Below are positions 33,736 through 42,293 of a stretch of 64,000 bases of DNA, in pieces. Location: contig CM020620.1 of NCBI GenBank assembly GCA_009829735.1, positions 16,822,354 to 16,886,353 of the forward strand. The letters are read 5' to 3'. The DNA comes from Pyropia yezoensis (taxonomy: Eukaryota; Rhodophyta; Bangiophyceae; Bangiales; Bangiaceae). The notes under the pieces are model-generated. The model made no database searches, was not told the DNA's origin, and saw only the letters and a program-made list of their open reading frames with translations. The translations under genes were made by a program, and so were the position numbers. How positions within the stretch are numbered: the first letter of the stretch is position 1; every line of letters begins with the position of its first letter.

Positions 33736-34344
33736 ATGAGGCGCTCTCCCTTTCCACCCGACCCGTCGCGCTCTGGCTGCGCCTTTCTCCTCCCACCGCC
33801 GCGCCTGGCTGGCTGCGCCCGCCGCGTCGCCGCCGACGCAGACGCCTGTCGGTGGCGTCCCGCTTCTCCCCATCCGCCCCTGTCGCCTGCAGTGCACGAC
33901 CTTAAAAGGCCAGTCGCCGGTCCCAGTGCCTGGCGCCGACGACTCCTCGTGCACGGGACCCCCCCTCCCCTCTGCTGGCGGCGGCTGCGGCGTCAACCAC
34001 CTCCCCCGCCCCCCCCCGCCCCTCGGGCGGCGGTAGACCCGCCCAACCCGCCGCCGCCGCCACCGCCTCGGCGGCCCAGCCGGCACGCGTCGTCGGCCAA
34101 CCCGCTGTTACGGGTGGCGACGATTGTGGGCGACACGGCGCTCCGCGCGGGCGACGCCACCGCCCGCTCCCTCGCCGAGGCGCGCTACTTGACCTGGCCA
34201 CCGATCGACAATGTGATCAAGATTGCGGTGCTGGTGAGCCTCGCGTTGGCGGGGAGTGTGGGCTTTGTGTACGTGGTGGATGGGGTGCTCATGGGCATTT
34301 TTTCGCGCCTCCTTGGCCTCCGTTACCCGGGCGGCGGGGGGTGA
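33736..34344 (+). CDS. SECE1: Plastid SecE preprotein translocase subunit
   Basis: 202 residues. The first roughly 140 are Arg/Pro/Ala-rich, with a plastid-transit-like start (MRRSPFPPDPSRSGCAFLL). The C-terminal 60 residues are a SecE domain: a short amphipathic stretch SLAEARYLTWPPIDN, matching the E..KV.WP hinge of SecE, then a single TM helix (KIAVLVSLALAGSVGFVYVVD) ending with the conserved Asp and GIFSRLLG. SecE stabilises SecY in the thylakoid translocase. In red algae secY and secA are typically plastid-encoded, so the nuclear copy would complete the channel. The start at 33736 is the first ATG giving a transit-like N-terminus. It converges with uS15m. Confidence 0.78.
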   Translation: MRRSPFPPDPSRSGCAFLLPPPRLAGCARRVAADADACRWRPASPHPPLSPAVHDLKRPVAGPSAWRRRLLVHGTPPPLCWRRLRRQPPPPPPPAPRAAVDPPNPPPPPPPRRPSRHASSANPLLRVATIVGDTALRAGDATARSLAEARYLTWPPIDNVIKIAVLVSLALAGSVGFVYVVDGVLMGIFSRLLGLRYPGGGG

Positions 34345-34541
34345 CCCAGGAGGGGAGGGGGGTTGGTCAGGGACGGTGTGTGTGTGTGAGGACCAGTACT
34401 GGAAAGCGGCAAGGGGGGGGAGGGGGGGGGGGAGGGCTCGGAAGTTGCGTAGAGGCAGCAATGCAGGCAGGCATCGGGGTTTTATGGTGGACATGGACAG
34501 CCGGAACCCAGCAGCAAGGGGGAGTGGGAAGTGAGGCGGCC

Positions 34542-35785
34542 CTAGGTGCCTGCCGTATTGGCGCCCACAGGCATGGCAACGCTAGCACCTCCTACCGATG
34601 GGGCCGGTGTTAGCGACAGCGTCGGGTGCTTCTTGGCGCCGCGAGAGCCCACGTCGGGGTTGAAGACCATGGTCGGCCTCAGGTTCAGCGCTGTGACGGT
34701 GCGCATGTACGCATCTGGGACCCGCCACCACGGAGAAAGGCCAACGACACGCACCAAGTATACCTCAGGACACAAGAGCCAAGCCAAGGCAAAGGAGTGG
34801 TCAGCCGTAGTCCAACGTCGGCGCATGCACCACAGCTCCACCGGCAAATTCTACTTGGCTCTGATTGTCTCCACAAACCCGCAAGCGTGCCCCCCGCCTC
34901 ACCCCCCCCCCCATCACCCCCCGCAATCGCACCTGGATCCTTCCGAAGCAGGTACTGCATGACCCGCCGCCGCTTGGCCACGAGGCCTACCAGCGAACGC
35001 CGTGTCGCGTGGTCTTTCGCGTGCGTCCTCAAGTGGGAAGTGAGGTAGGAGATGCGGGTGCTCATAACCGCAACTACACGGGAGAGAGAGGAAGAAAGGG
35101 TTCAACAAAGGGCGAGACAAAGGCAAAGGGACGCCACAATCAGCACAGCCACACATCATACACCCAAGCGATCAATGTTAGGCCCCCCATCCAGAAAGAG
35201 CGCACAGCAGAAAAATGCAGGCCGAACAGCAACATCACGTGAAGGCAAAAGCAAGGACGCATCCCACCCCACTGTGAACGCACTCTGTACCTCGGAGGAC
35301 CCGCTGTCTCGCTCGTGTCGCCGCACCCCCCCAACGTTGCGCGTGATGGCCGCCCGGTTGGCGTCCATGGCGCAGCCCGTTTCGAGGGAGAGGGCCGCAA
35401 GAACCGCCGGCGGGATGAGCCCCTGCCCGCCCTCAGCAAGGGGGATGCGGAGAACGTTGTCCAAGCCCAGCGGTTCCGGTGGCGTGCCACCGTCGCTGCT
35501 GCCAGGGGGGGGCGGCGTTGCCGTCGCCGTCGCGGGAGGGGCGCCGGCAACGGGGGGAGAGGAGGATGCATGGTGCGTAGAGGATGGATGACCCCAAAGA
35601 GCGGAGGTTCCCAGCCAGGCGGGGGAGGCAGGCGAGTGTCGCAGCGTCCGCCGGGCGGCAGCCGCGCCGGCGGCGGCAGCTGCGGATTCGACGGCAGCCG
35701 CACACGCAGGGGCGGGCAACGAAAAAGGGGGGGCAGCGGATGGTGCCCGGCGCCAAACGGCACCAAGAGACCTTGAGAGCAACAT
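34542..35785 (-). CDS. Mitochondrial ribosomal protein uS15m, three exons
   Basis: Exons 35785-35284, 35073-34933 and 34714-34542 give a 271-residue protein. Intron 1 (35283-35074, 210 nt) starts GTGCGT and ends GTGTAG; intron 2 (34932-34715, 218 nt) starts GTGCGA and ends CCCAG. Both joins restore textbook uS15 sequence: HERDSGSSEVQ continues into IAVMSTRISYLTSHLRTH, and QYLLRKDP continues into DAYMRTVTALNLRP. The N-terminus MLLSRSLGAVWRRAPS is Arg/Leu-rich without acidic residues, like a mitochondrial presequence; a plastid location is less likely. uS15 binds the central domain of small-subunit rRNA. A roughly 40-residue C-terminal extension beyond the bacterial end is present. This is the clearest spliceosomal-intron gene in the window. 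Confidence 0.92.
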
Positions 35786-36339
35786 TGAAAAGGGGTGGTC
35801 GGGATGAAGAAACACGATGTGCGTCCGGACCAGGGGGGGGACGGGCACCCGGGCAATGGCCAGTGTGAACGGGCGTTCAGGTCGACATGGAAGCGACCAT
35901 GACCACGGCGATGACGAAAACAATCCTCGTCGCTCGCGGACGGACTCATCAATTTCATTCACGAGAAATGCATGGTGACTGAACATGAACCACAGATTTG
36001 TCCTGAATCTCTGTCGGTTGTGCAGTGCATTACAGTAGCTTGTGCCTCGGGAGCTGCAGACCACTGTGACGTCCGCTCTCGATGGGGCCCGCCGCGCCGA
36101 GCTGTCCCGCCGCCCGCGGCAGTGGCCTGCTGGCGTTTTGTCGCGCTGCTGCCCCATCTCAGCGACTTGTTTTTCTCCCTTCGCGGACAGCTGGTCGGGT
36201 TTGCCTGACCCGCTTCGTCCGTTTCCTACTTTGGTGCCTTTCTCCCCCCGTTCCGCCCCCCCCCCCCCCCCCCCCCTATTGCTCCCCGGTTGCTGGTCCG
36301 CGACTGGGCATCGGCAGGGACCCGGCGGGACCCGCTGCC
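35786..36339. promoter_or_regulatory. Divergent promoter, uS15m / phosphate translocator
   Basis: A shared 554-bp spacer. It is AT-richer near 35900-36040 with a TACAGTA motif at about 36030, and holds a C-homopolymer of over 20 at about 36257-36279 in the leader of the plus-strand gene. Confidence 0.45.
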
Positions 36340-37887
36340 ATGGCCCGGGCGGCGGCAGCGGCGGCAGTCGCCGACCTACCCCCCCGGCTGCTGGCCTGCT
36401 CCTCGGCAGCTTTTCTTCCACTGCTCACCCCGCCACGGCCGTCGGTTGGGGTGGCAGGCGCGGCGCGTCGGTCGACCGTCCGCGGGCGGCAGCCGCTGCG
36501 GTGGCGAGCGCGGCGGCCGGCTGCGCCCGCTAGCGGGGCGCGGCTGACCGCCACCGCGGCGGTGCCTGGCGATGGGGCGTCCCCCTTCCCGCCGGGGGCA
36601 GATGGGTCGGCCGCGGGCGCCAAGGGGAGTGGTGACACGGAAGCGGCCGCGGCGGCGGCAGCAGCGTCCGAAGACGCCAAAGCGATTGACGCCGAGTCAG
36701 ACGACGAGGATTGGGATGCAGAGGTGGAATCGCTGCCGCTTGCTGCCGCTCAGGTTGATGATGGCAGCGCGTCGGGTGTGTCCCTCCTCCCACGCCCGCT
36801 GGTCTTTACTGGCGACTCCCCCGAGCGACGCCTGTCGTTTGCGCGCACGACCAGCCAGCTGCGCCGGGGGTTCGACTCTGGGGTAGGCGCAACAGCGGCG
36901 CTGCTCGGCCTTTTTATGCTGTGGTACGGTAGCAACACTGCTTTCAACGTCTATAACAAGAGGGTGCTGGGGGTCTTTCCCTTTCCTATCACGTGTACGC
37001 TGGTGCAGTGCACGGTGGCGGCGGTGGCAATGTCCTCCCTTTGGTTGCTGCGGATCAAGAAGACGCCTGTGTTTAACAAGCGGCTTCTCAAGATGACGGC
37101 CCCGCTGGCGGGCCTGCATGCTGCTGGTTTTCTACTCACGAACATGAGCCTTGGTAAGGTGAGCGTGGCGTTCACACACACGGTCAAGGCGACGGAGCCC
37201 TTCTTTTCAGTAGCCCTCACCCCAAGCATCTTAGGTGACATCCCTACGTGGGGTATCCTCATGTCTCTGGTGCCTATTGTGGCGGGCGTTGGTCTGGCCT
37301 CTTTTACAGAGGCCAGCTTCAATTGGGCGGGCTTCCTGTCGGCGGTGGGCAGCAACGTGGCATTCCAGAGCCGCAACGTACTGTCCAAAAAGCTCACCCG
37401 TGACGACGGACCCGGCACACGCGATGACCGGCTGGACAACATCAACCTGTTTGCGATCATTACGATTCTGGCGCTGGTCGTGCTGGCACCGCTGGCGGTC
37501 GGCGTGGAGGGCCTCGTGTTGTCGACCGCCGCGGCCACGCCAGCGGTGACCAAGCTGGCCGCGGGCGTCCTTCCCCGCTGGTTGGTCGTCGGCGGCCTCT
37601 GTCGCTGCGCGGACGTGCTGGCCAGCTACATGATCCTCCAGCGGGTTAGCCCGGTGACGCACTCGGTGGGGAACTGCGTGAAGCGGGCGATTGTGATTGT
37701 GAGCTCCATCGTCTTCTTCCGCACCCGCATGCAGCCGCTAAACGTGGCGGGCACAGTGCTGGCGCTCTTTGGCGTCCTCTGCTACAGCATTATTGTGAGT
37801 GCGTGCAAACAGAACACGTTTGGGAAGGAGAGCGGGCTGTGCAAACCCGTGTATGGGGAGGTCCTGGAAGATGGAGCTGGTATTTAG
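36340..37887 (+). CDS. Plastid sugar-phosphate/phosphate translocator (TPT family)
   Basis: 515 residues. About 165 N-terminal residues include an Ala/Arg-rich transit peptide and an acidic Ala/Asp/Glu linker. A DMT-superfamily translocator of about 330 residues follows with roughly ten TM helices: LFMLWYGSNTAFNVYNKRVL (helix 1, with the NK motif of this family), FTHTVKATEPFFSVALTP and SNVAFQSRNVLSKKL. The C-terminal Lys-Arg pair at residues 448-449, in VKRAIVIVSS, binds substrate phosphate in this family. It exchanges phosphorylated C3, C5 or C6 compounds for phosphate across the inner plastid envelope. Which substrate (triose-P, PEP, Glc-6-P or xylulose-5-P) cannot be told by eye. The ATG at 36340 opens the transit peptide. 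Confidence 0.9.
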   Translation: MARAAAAAAVADLPPRLLACSSAAFLPLLTPPRPSVGVAGAARRSTVRGRQPLRWRARRPAAPASGARLTATAAVPGDGASPFPPGADGSAAGAKGSGDTEAAAAAAAASEDAKAIDAESDDEDWDAEVESLPLAAAQVDDGSASGVSLLPRPLVFTGDSPERRLSFARTTSQLRRGFDSGVGATAALLGLFMLWYGSNTAFNVYNKRVLGVFPFPITCTLVQCTVAAVAMSSLWLLRIKKTPVFNKRLLKMTAPLAGLHAAGFLLTNMSLGKVSVAFTHTVKATEPFFSVALTPSILGDIPTWGILMSLVPIVAGVGLASFTEASFNWAGFLSAVGSNVAFQSRNVLSKKLTRDDGPGTRDDRLDNINLFAIITILALVVLAPLAVGVEGLVLSTAAATPAVTKLAAGVLPRWLVVGGLCRCADVLASYMILQRVSPVTHSVGNCVKRAIVIVSSIVFFRTRMQPLNVAGTVLALFGVLCYSIIVSACKQNTFGKESGLCKPVYGEVLEDGAGI

Positions 37888-38132
37888 GTGCGCGGGCGGG
37901 GGGTAGGGGGGCGGGGGGTTGTGGGGGTGTGTCGACACTTGTTGCCGTGGGTTGTGTTTGGGTCTTTCCTTTGTGTGCAGCTCGGGTGGTCCGTTTTTCT
38001 GCGGGAGAAAAGGTGTGTGTTGTGAGAGATGGCATGGCATACGGACTTTGGTTTTTGTTCCACTCCCCCCACCGAAAGATCAGGACTAGCGTGAGCCCCC
38101 CCACGCCGTCCAGACAATTCAACCCCCACCAC

Positions 38133-38762
38133 TTAGGCGTTGTAGAGCTTCTGCACATCTGCTGACTCATCCGCCCCCTCTCCTCGCCCATATACGTCAA
38201 TGCTGCCGTCCTGCTTGACATTGTCATCAAAGTTGGGCTCCCACTGCTCGTTGAGGATGCGCTGGATGCCGTCCGTGCAGAAGGTCAGCTTCCCCCCCTC
38301 GTCGCATGTGGACATCTGGCCCACCTTCAGAATGCTCTTGGACGTGGGCATCCGCTTGAATGTCCGCGCTGCCGCGCACATCCGCTCGGCAAAGTCCTCA
38401 CCATACGACAACTTGTCGCCGCGCGTAAACGCCTCGGGCAGCTCCGACGGGTTGTCAGGGATATTAGCAATGGTGGTTGCCATGATGCGCTTGTACGACG
38501 TCGGCTGCCCCGTGCCAGTCACATTCTCCAGTGTCCCCGTGGCGAGGGGCTCCACGACCATCACCTCATCCAGCTTGTTGTTTTGGTTGCGCTGGTAGCA
38601 AACAGCAATACCAAGGGGCACGTAGTCCTCGGGCTCCGCGTCGTCGAGGGTCCACGCCATACGGTGGGCAGGAGCGGCCACCACCCGCGCGGGGCGAGCA
38701 GTGGGGGCGCGGCTGCTCACGGGGCGGGTGCCAAAGGCCCCGCAGCTCCCCACAAAGGCCAT
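38133..38762 (-). CDS. Plastid-targeted protein of unknown function
   Basis: 209 residues, not recognised. Residues 1 to about 34 (MAFVGSCGAFGTRPVSSRA then Arg/Ala/Pro) are a clear plastid transit peptide. The mature part is a soluble, compact, non-repetitive protein with features such as YVPLGIAVCYQRNQNNKLDE, MATTIANIPDNPSELPEAF and MSTCDEGGKLTFCTDG, and an acidic tail. The unbiased composition and normal codon structure argue for a conserved, well-folded protein. There are no TM helices. The start at 38762 gives the transit peptide; the longer frame upstream crosses an AT-rich spacer. It converges with the translocator gene 245 bp away. Confidence 0.72.
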   Translation of the reverse strand: MAFVGSCGAFGTRPVSSRAPTARPARVVAAPAHRMAWTLDDAEPEDYVPLGIAVCYQRNQNNKLDEVMVVEPLATGTLENVTGTGQPTSYKRIMATTIANIPDNPSELPEAFTRGDKLSYGEDFAERMCAAARTFKRMPTSKSILKVGQMSTCDEGGKLTFCTDGIQRILNEQWEPNFDDNVKQDGSIDVYGRGEGADESADVQKLYNA

Positions 38763-40402
38763 GGCTACAGGGAAGGGGGAAAAGGGGGGAAGGGAGAGGA
38801 CCCAGAGAAATAGGGAGAAGGGTAACGTGGAGGGGGGGATGGGGGGCAGAGTCCGCAGTAGGGCGGATTGGGTCTTCTGAGGAAGAGTACCAGGCCGCCG
38901 GAACGGCAGCGAAGATGCCAGAGGGAGGGTCTTTGTCCCAACGGCGTCTCGCTCTAAAGACGTTGTGGCCGAGCATGAGCACGTGAGCTCACAACTGGCC
39001 GATGCGGTCAGAGCCCGAAAGCCCACCAGCTCGTCGCCGCGAGAGATATTCTTGCCAAGTTCATTATAAATTGCTGGGCCGTTCAGTATTTTGAAGTGTA
39101 CTTGATACAACTGTACTCGACAGGTGGTACAGTAGAAGAGTTGTTTTCGAAGCGACGTGACGTGTCCCACGTATCAAGGAACACGCTGGCTGTCGCAATC
39201 CGTTGGTCTGAAGTAGCATGAAGCATCAAAATATACCGTGATTAGGACTGCGTCATTGGCAGCAGGGTTGAAAATCCAGGACGTTGACAGCCCAAGTGGC
39301 TGACCAGGTGTTTAAAAACGGAGGCGCCGTGGACATTCCAATGCGCAGTATCACTGCAAGGCCGTGCCGACTGAGACCCCAACCGGCGGGCTTTACGGGC
39401 TCTGGCGGGAGCGCTTGCGGTAGGCTAGAGCCGGCAGCTTGGGACGCTGCGTCAGAGCTGCGACAGCCGTCGGCCGCGGCCCCCCTCGCAGGACTGGCTG
39501 GTCGGCCTGTCGCAGTCCCGCCTGCGGAACGCTTGCGCGAGCGCGACGGCGTGCCCCTTTGCCTTCGCCGCAGCGCTGCTTCTCGCGGTGGCCCACCACG
39601 AGCCCCCCTGACGGGATGCCCCCTCCAATGACGCGGGCGGCGCCGCCATTTGGCGGCCGCCCCCCGCGCAGTCCTATTGGCGGCCGCTCCGCAGCGTCCG
39701 CCCTCCATCCCCCTGTCGCGATCCCCCCCTCCTCCCCGCCCGAACTCGGCCGCCTTTTGGCTGGGCTGTCCGGCCGGCCCACATGGAACTCGGTCTCCCC
39801 AGCGGCGGGGGGGAGGGGGTCCAACCCTCCGTCAGGCAGCGTGTCGAGGGCCAGGCGCGGAGGACGGCCGTTGGACGTGTCAAGCATTGGGGGTGAGGAC
39901 GAGGCGCTCATTTGGGTGACCCCCGTTTACTTGTTAATCTGCGCACGGCGGGGCTCACCACATGCATACGCGCGTGGTGCTCCCTCGCACCGTGGGTGCT
40001 GCCTGGCTGGTGCATACGTCGAGCAACGTCGCCAACTGGCGGTGCGCTAGGGCTGGCGTGCCAATCGGCTGTGCGCTGGGGCTGGCGTCTGCTCGTGGGC
40101 GGCGGCACGTATGCGCTTGGGATAGTGCCGTCGTGGCCAGCGCGGGGCGTGCGGAAGAGCATACCCGCGTGATTCTGGGAGAGCCCTCTGCCGGACGCGT
40201 CGCCTACATACTTCAACGGAAGACCTCTCGTCAAGCGCCCACCACTTGCTTCTCGACGCGACACACATCTATCTCCCTTTCATTTTGACCTGAGTGGTCA
40301 GCCTTGCCTGTTTTGCCCCCATTCCTCGTGGTTCCCCTCCTCCGCTCCCATCTGTCACTCCCTGTCGCCCCCTTCCCCGCTACTCACTCACCACTCGTCA
40401 TC
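38763..40402. other. Divergent spacer, plastid protein / carbonic anhydrase
   Basis: 1.6 kb. It includes an AT-richer island at about 38980-39260 with TACAGTA at about 39130. One weak minus-strand frame is listed separately. The last 100 bp are the pyrimidine-rich leader of the carbonic anhydrase gene. Confidence 0.45.
39393..39911 (-). other. Possible small gene or retroelement remnant
   Basis: A 172-codon minus-strand frame beginning MSASSSPPMLDTSNGRPPR, hydrophilic, Pro/Gly/Arg-rich, with no recognised domain. The opposite strand is also open over much of it. It might be a degenerate gag-like fragment or chance in GC-rich DNA. Confidence 0.22.
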
Positions 40403-41095
40403 ATGGCTGCCGTCGCGTCCCCCACATCCGTCCCTGCCACCAACGACGAACCGTTGGCCCTGTTGACCGGCGAATGCCCCGCCGGTGACAAGGTATGGGC
40501 ATCGCTGCTCGCCTCCAATGCCCAATTTGCGACCGCGGGCGAGCGCCCCCCCGCTGAAGGCGTGTCGGTGACCCACCGGGGCTCGCTGGCGGGCGGCCAG
40601 TCCCCGTCGGCGGTAGTGGTGACCTGCGCCGACTCCCGCTTGTCCCCCGAGCTGCTCTTTGCTCGGGGCCTCGGCGAGCTGTTTGTCATTCGGACAGCAG
40701 GCAACACCACCGGCGATGACTCGACGGTGGCGAGCGTCGAGTACGCGGTCAAGAACCTGAGCGCGTCGCTGGTGGTTGTTCTGGGCCACACCAAGTGCGG
40801 GGCTGTCGGGGCGGCGGTGGCCACCGAAGCAGACCCCGATGCCATGGCCGAACAGCCCCGCACTCTGGCCGCGTTTGTCAAGGAGAAGCTTCTCGCGCCC
40901 GTGCAGGCGGTCAAGCTGCGGGGGGACGCGGACGAGTCTGGTTTTGTTGCGGCCTGCGAGGTGGAGAACGTGCACCATGCGGTGCGGACGCTGTTGACGA
41001 CCAGCGGTTGGTTGGCAAAGACCCGTGTGGGTGGGGGTGTCAAGGTAGTTGGGGCAATGTACCACTTGGAGACGGGGGTTGTGGAGGAATGCTAG
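40403..41095 (+). CDS. Beta-carbonic anhydrase
   Basis: 230 residues, one beta-CA domain. Zinc ligands are Cys75 in CADSR, with Asp77/Arg79 as the catalytic dyad, and His129 and Cys132 in GHTKCGAV. The intervening ELLFARGLGELFVIRTAGNT and SVEYAVKNLSASLVVVLGH blocks are typical, and the C-terminus has the GAMYHLETG strand. It interconverts CO2 and bicarbonate, here likely in carbon supply to photosynthesis. The first 30 residues (MAAVASPTSVPATNDEPLAL) lack a strong transit or signal peptide, so a cytosolic form is most likely. The ATG at 40403 is preceded by a C-rich leader with a good purine-poor context. Red algal CAs can carry two fused domains; this is a single one. Confidence 0.94.
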   Translation: MAAVASPTSVPATNDEPLALLTGECPAGDKVWASLLASNAQFATAGERPPAEGVSVTHRGSLAGGQSPSAVVVTCADSRLSPELLFARGLGELFVIRTAGNTTGDDSTVASVEYAVKNLSASLVVVLGHTKCGAVGAAVATEADPDAMAEQPRTLAAFVKEKLLAPVQAVKLRGDADESGFVAACEVENVHHAVRTLLTTSGWLAKTRVGGGVKVVGAMYHLETGVVEEC

Positions 41096-42293
41096 ATTGG
41101 GGATGGGCACGTGGGCGGAGGGGACATAGCCGCGTACGAAGCGCATTGGGTGGGACCGGCTGGCCTGGTGGATACCACGAGCATCCATCAGCTGCAGTGA
41201 TGGATGCGCCATGTGTCAGTACAGTACATAGTGTAGATAGAATGCCATCTTGTTGTGTGGCACGGCGTCAGCATCAGTGCCCGAGTCAGAGGACTTGCGC
41301 TGCCTAGGCATGAGACGTCCATCGGCTCCAGCGTTGCATGGGTGCCGAGAAGAGATAAAAATAAGCGAAGCCTGTTTTCCGCCGACATCACCTATGTATT
41401 TAGTACGTGCAAAACTGATACAGGTGCGGGTGTTGTCTGGGGACGGACTGCTGGGCGAGGAGCTCCTGCGAGACCGTCACCTGCGCACTACCACAGCAGC
41501 ATACCCCACGTAAATACGGCACCTCGCAGCGAGACCGCTGGTCTCTCACACGCGGCTATGCCGAAGCTATTCTCTCACATAAAGGTTTAGGCGGGATGAT
41601 GTACTCACAGTATCTACGTATTTATCTATCTAGACCGCCCTTGAAGTGGCCGCGACTCTACCACTGGTCACCCGCCCTTCTTCCCGGAGGAGCCGTCGAA
41701 GTAAGCTACGGTGAGCGGGTCGCCCCCGGTAGCAATGGCCGCGGAGGTCGGCGGTTGCTGTCACTGCCGCACCCACCAGCCATGCGCCTGGCCGCCGCAG
41801 GTTCCGTCAGCGGCAGCTATCAATCGATGCGATACCCGGCACGACCACTAAATTTAGCACTGCTCCTCACCACCTCCATGTTACCGTCGTCACCACCACC
41901 ATCACCTCCTCTGCCACCATGTGTCGTCCCTCTCACTCACGCCGCACCGTAGCTTGCTTGGAGAGAGTGGAAGACCTGCGCGTCCGTCCCGTGCGGACGG
42001 TCGTGGACGTTACTTACGTCCACGAGTGATAGAAAATGGGCTGACGCCCGTCATATGACGCCAAAGACAGCTGCCAGGATAGGGGGTGGGAGGAAGGATA
42101 TAAGGGGCCTCGTCCAGACCAATCTATGAAAAATAACTATCGGTTAAACCCCTCCGGGAAACATCCGACTCATCCTGGGAAAGGTCCCCGGGAAAAGCCG
42201 GCGTCTAACCTACTAGTGAACGGCCGACAATTACCCATAATTGGCTCGTCGGCGAAAAAGGGGGCGGGTGACGCACCCCGTGGTAGGTGAGGG
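41096..42293. other. AT-richer spacer with hairpins, 3' of the Fanzor-like gene
   Basis: 1.2 kb without coding signal, less GC-rich than its surroundings. It holds TACAGTA at about 41220. At about 42001-42023 there is a 9-bp-arm hairpin (CGTGGACGT, 5-nt loop, ACGTCCACG), preceded at about 41978-41998 by a weaker CGTCCG/CGGACG hairpin. Three CCGGGAAA-like words lie at about 42158, 42175 and 42188. Read on the minus strand, this is the 3' flank of the TnpB/Fanzor-like frame, where guide RNAs of that family are encoded; the link is inference. Confidence 0.4.

Noticed and set aside
42001..42023. Helitron 3' end (hairpin near a CTRR terminus) for the Fanzor-like element
   Set aside because: A hairpin is present but no CTRR terminus follows at the right distance, and no Rep/helicase is encoded.
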